Origin: an uncultured Collinsella sp.
GTDB lineage: Bacteria; Actinomycetota; Coriobacteriia; Coriobacteriales; Coriobacteriaceae
DNA: 5,796 nucleotides
NCBI GenBank assembly: GCA_902468045.1
Contig: CABQXG010000103.1
Location: 1 to 5,796, forward strand
Direction of reading: 5' to 3'
Below are positions 5,356-5,796 of the stretch, piece by piece. The notes beneath the pieces were generated by a model. That model saw only the letters and a program-made list of their open reading frames with translations, searched no databases and had not been told where the DNA came from. A program made the position numbers and the translations under genes. Positions within the stretch are counted from its first letter, which is position 1. Each line of letters starts with the position of its first letter.

Positions 5356-5796
5356 TGAGGCTTTCGCATGAATCCAAGCTGCGCCTGGGCGTCGGCATCG
5401 GAGCGTTTGTGCTCATCATCGGACTTGTCTTTGGCATTTCGCGGGCTTTGATTCATTTTGATGGCCCGTGGGACCTCGACGATGTTGTATCCGGCTTGTC
5501 TGGTATGGACGATGCGGTTGACGAGGACGATCTTTTGGATGGCGGTAACTATTCCGCTCGGCCTCAGCAGCTTTCGAGCACGACTTTTGATGCCGATGAG
5601 TTCCGCTACCTCGATTTCGATATCAATGCGGCTTCGGTGGACGTCAAGGTTGTTGATGGCAACAAGGCTCGTGTTATCGAGCGGGGGTGCGTTGCCAAGG
5701 GTATGGATGCCTCCAAGGCCGCGACGCAAAACATCGCATCCGTCGAGGACTCGACGCTCAAGGTTTCCCAGTTTGGAAGTGATGAAGATAAGGCAA
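5352..5796 (+). CDS. Single-pass membrane protein with start of a DUF4097-like beta-repeat domain (3' end cut off)
   Basis: The frame is open from ATG 5352 to the right edge (148 codons, no stop). A second ATG directly follows at 5355, and either could be used. The start overlaps the TGA of the HTH gene as ATGA, and GAAGGTGA (5341-5348) within the upstream gene serves as ribosome-binding site. The N-terminus has a short basic segment, then a transmembrane helix at about 13-35 (GVGIGAFVLIIGLVFGISRA in its core). After it come an acidic linker (about 37-64, rich in Asp) and a beta-rich stretch (84-112) in which YLDFDINAASVDVKVVDG shows the alternating pattern of DUF4097 putative-adhesin domains. 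The helix probably anchors an extracytoplasmic domain. Its pairing with a membrane HTH regulator is seen in envelope-stress-type modules of Gram-positive bacteria. DUF4097 assignment rests on only part of the domain, so it is moderate. Confidence 0.75.
   Translation, partial: MMRLSHESKLRLGVGIGAFVLIIGLVFGISRALIHFDGPWDLDDVVSGLSGMDDAVDEDDLLDGGNYSARPQQLSSTTFDADEFRYLDFDINAASVDVKVVDGNKARVIERGCVAKGMDASKAATQNIASVEDSTLKVSQFGSDEDKA

Overview
The window is GC-rich, densely coding bacterial chromosome with strong Shine-Dalgarno sites (AAGGAG, AGGAGG). The gene content is a DUF3516-type DExH helicase, a divergent TrmB-type tRNA methyltransferase, and a membrane-anchored XRE regulator paired with a DUF4097-like protein. 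With the codon use, this suggests a gut actinobacterium of the Coriobacteriia, most likely Collinsella or a relative. That placement is inference from style and content; no rRNA or other marker gene is present.

The left three quarters (1-4368) hold three tandem genes on the minus strand. In transcription order they are a Trm9/ALKBH8-like SAM methyltransferase (4368-3496), a TrmB-family tRNA guanine-N7 methyltransferase with altered motif residues (3377-2538), and a Ski2-like DEFH-box helicase with a DUF3516 tail (2227 to beyond the left edge). The 118-nt gap between the two methyltransferases holds a possible weak terminator and a perfect 8-bp dyad. The 310-nt gap before the helicase has no gene but holds a 121-bp imperfect inverted-repeat element with near-perfect 20/21-nt ends. 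All three proteins plausibly act on RNA, two of them on tRNA, so this looks like an RNA modification and processing neighbourhood, although the gaps suggest they are not one tight operon.

The right part (4636-5796) is transcribed divergently on the plus strand. An XRE-type HTH protein with an alanine-rich stalk and a membrane hairpin overlaps, through ATGA, a second gene. That gene encodes a single-pass membrane protein with the beginning of a DUF4097-like beta-repeat domain and runs off the right edge. The pair resembles envelope-associated sensor/regulator modules found in Gram-positive bacteria. The 267-bp divergent region (4369-4635) contains several dyads, including CAACCG-G-CGGTTG, which are operator candidates.

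No RNA genes, CRISPR arrays or transposase genes were seen. The most unusual points are the inverted-repeat element, the loss of several conserved catalytic-motif residues in the TrmB-like enzyme, and a bacterial protein with Trm9-like sequence signatures beside it.
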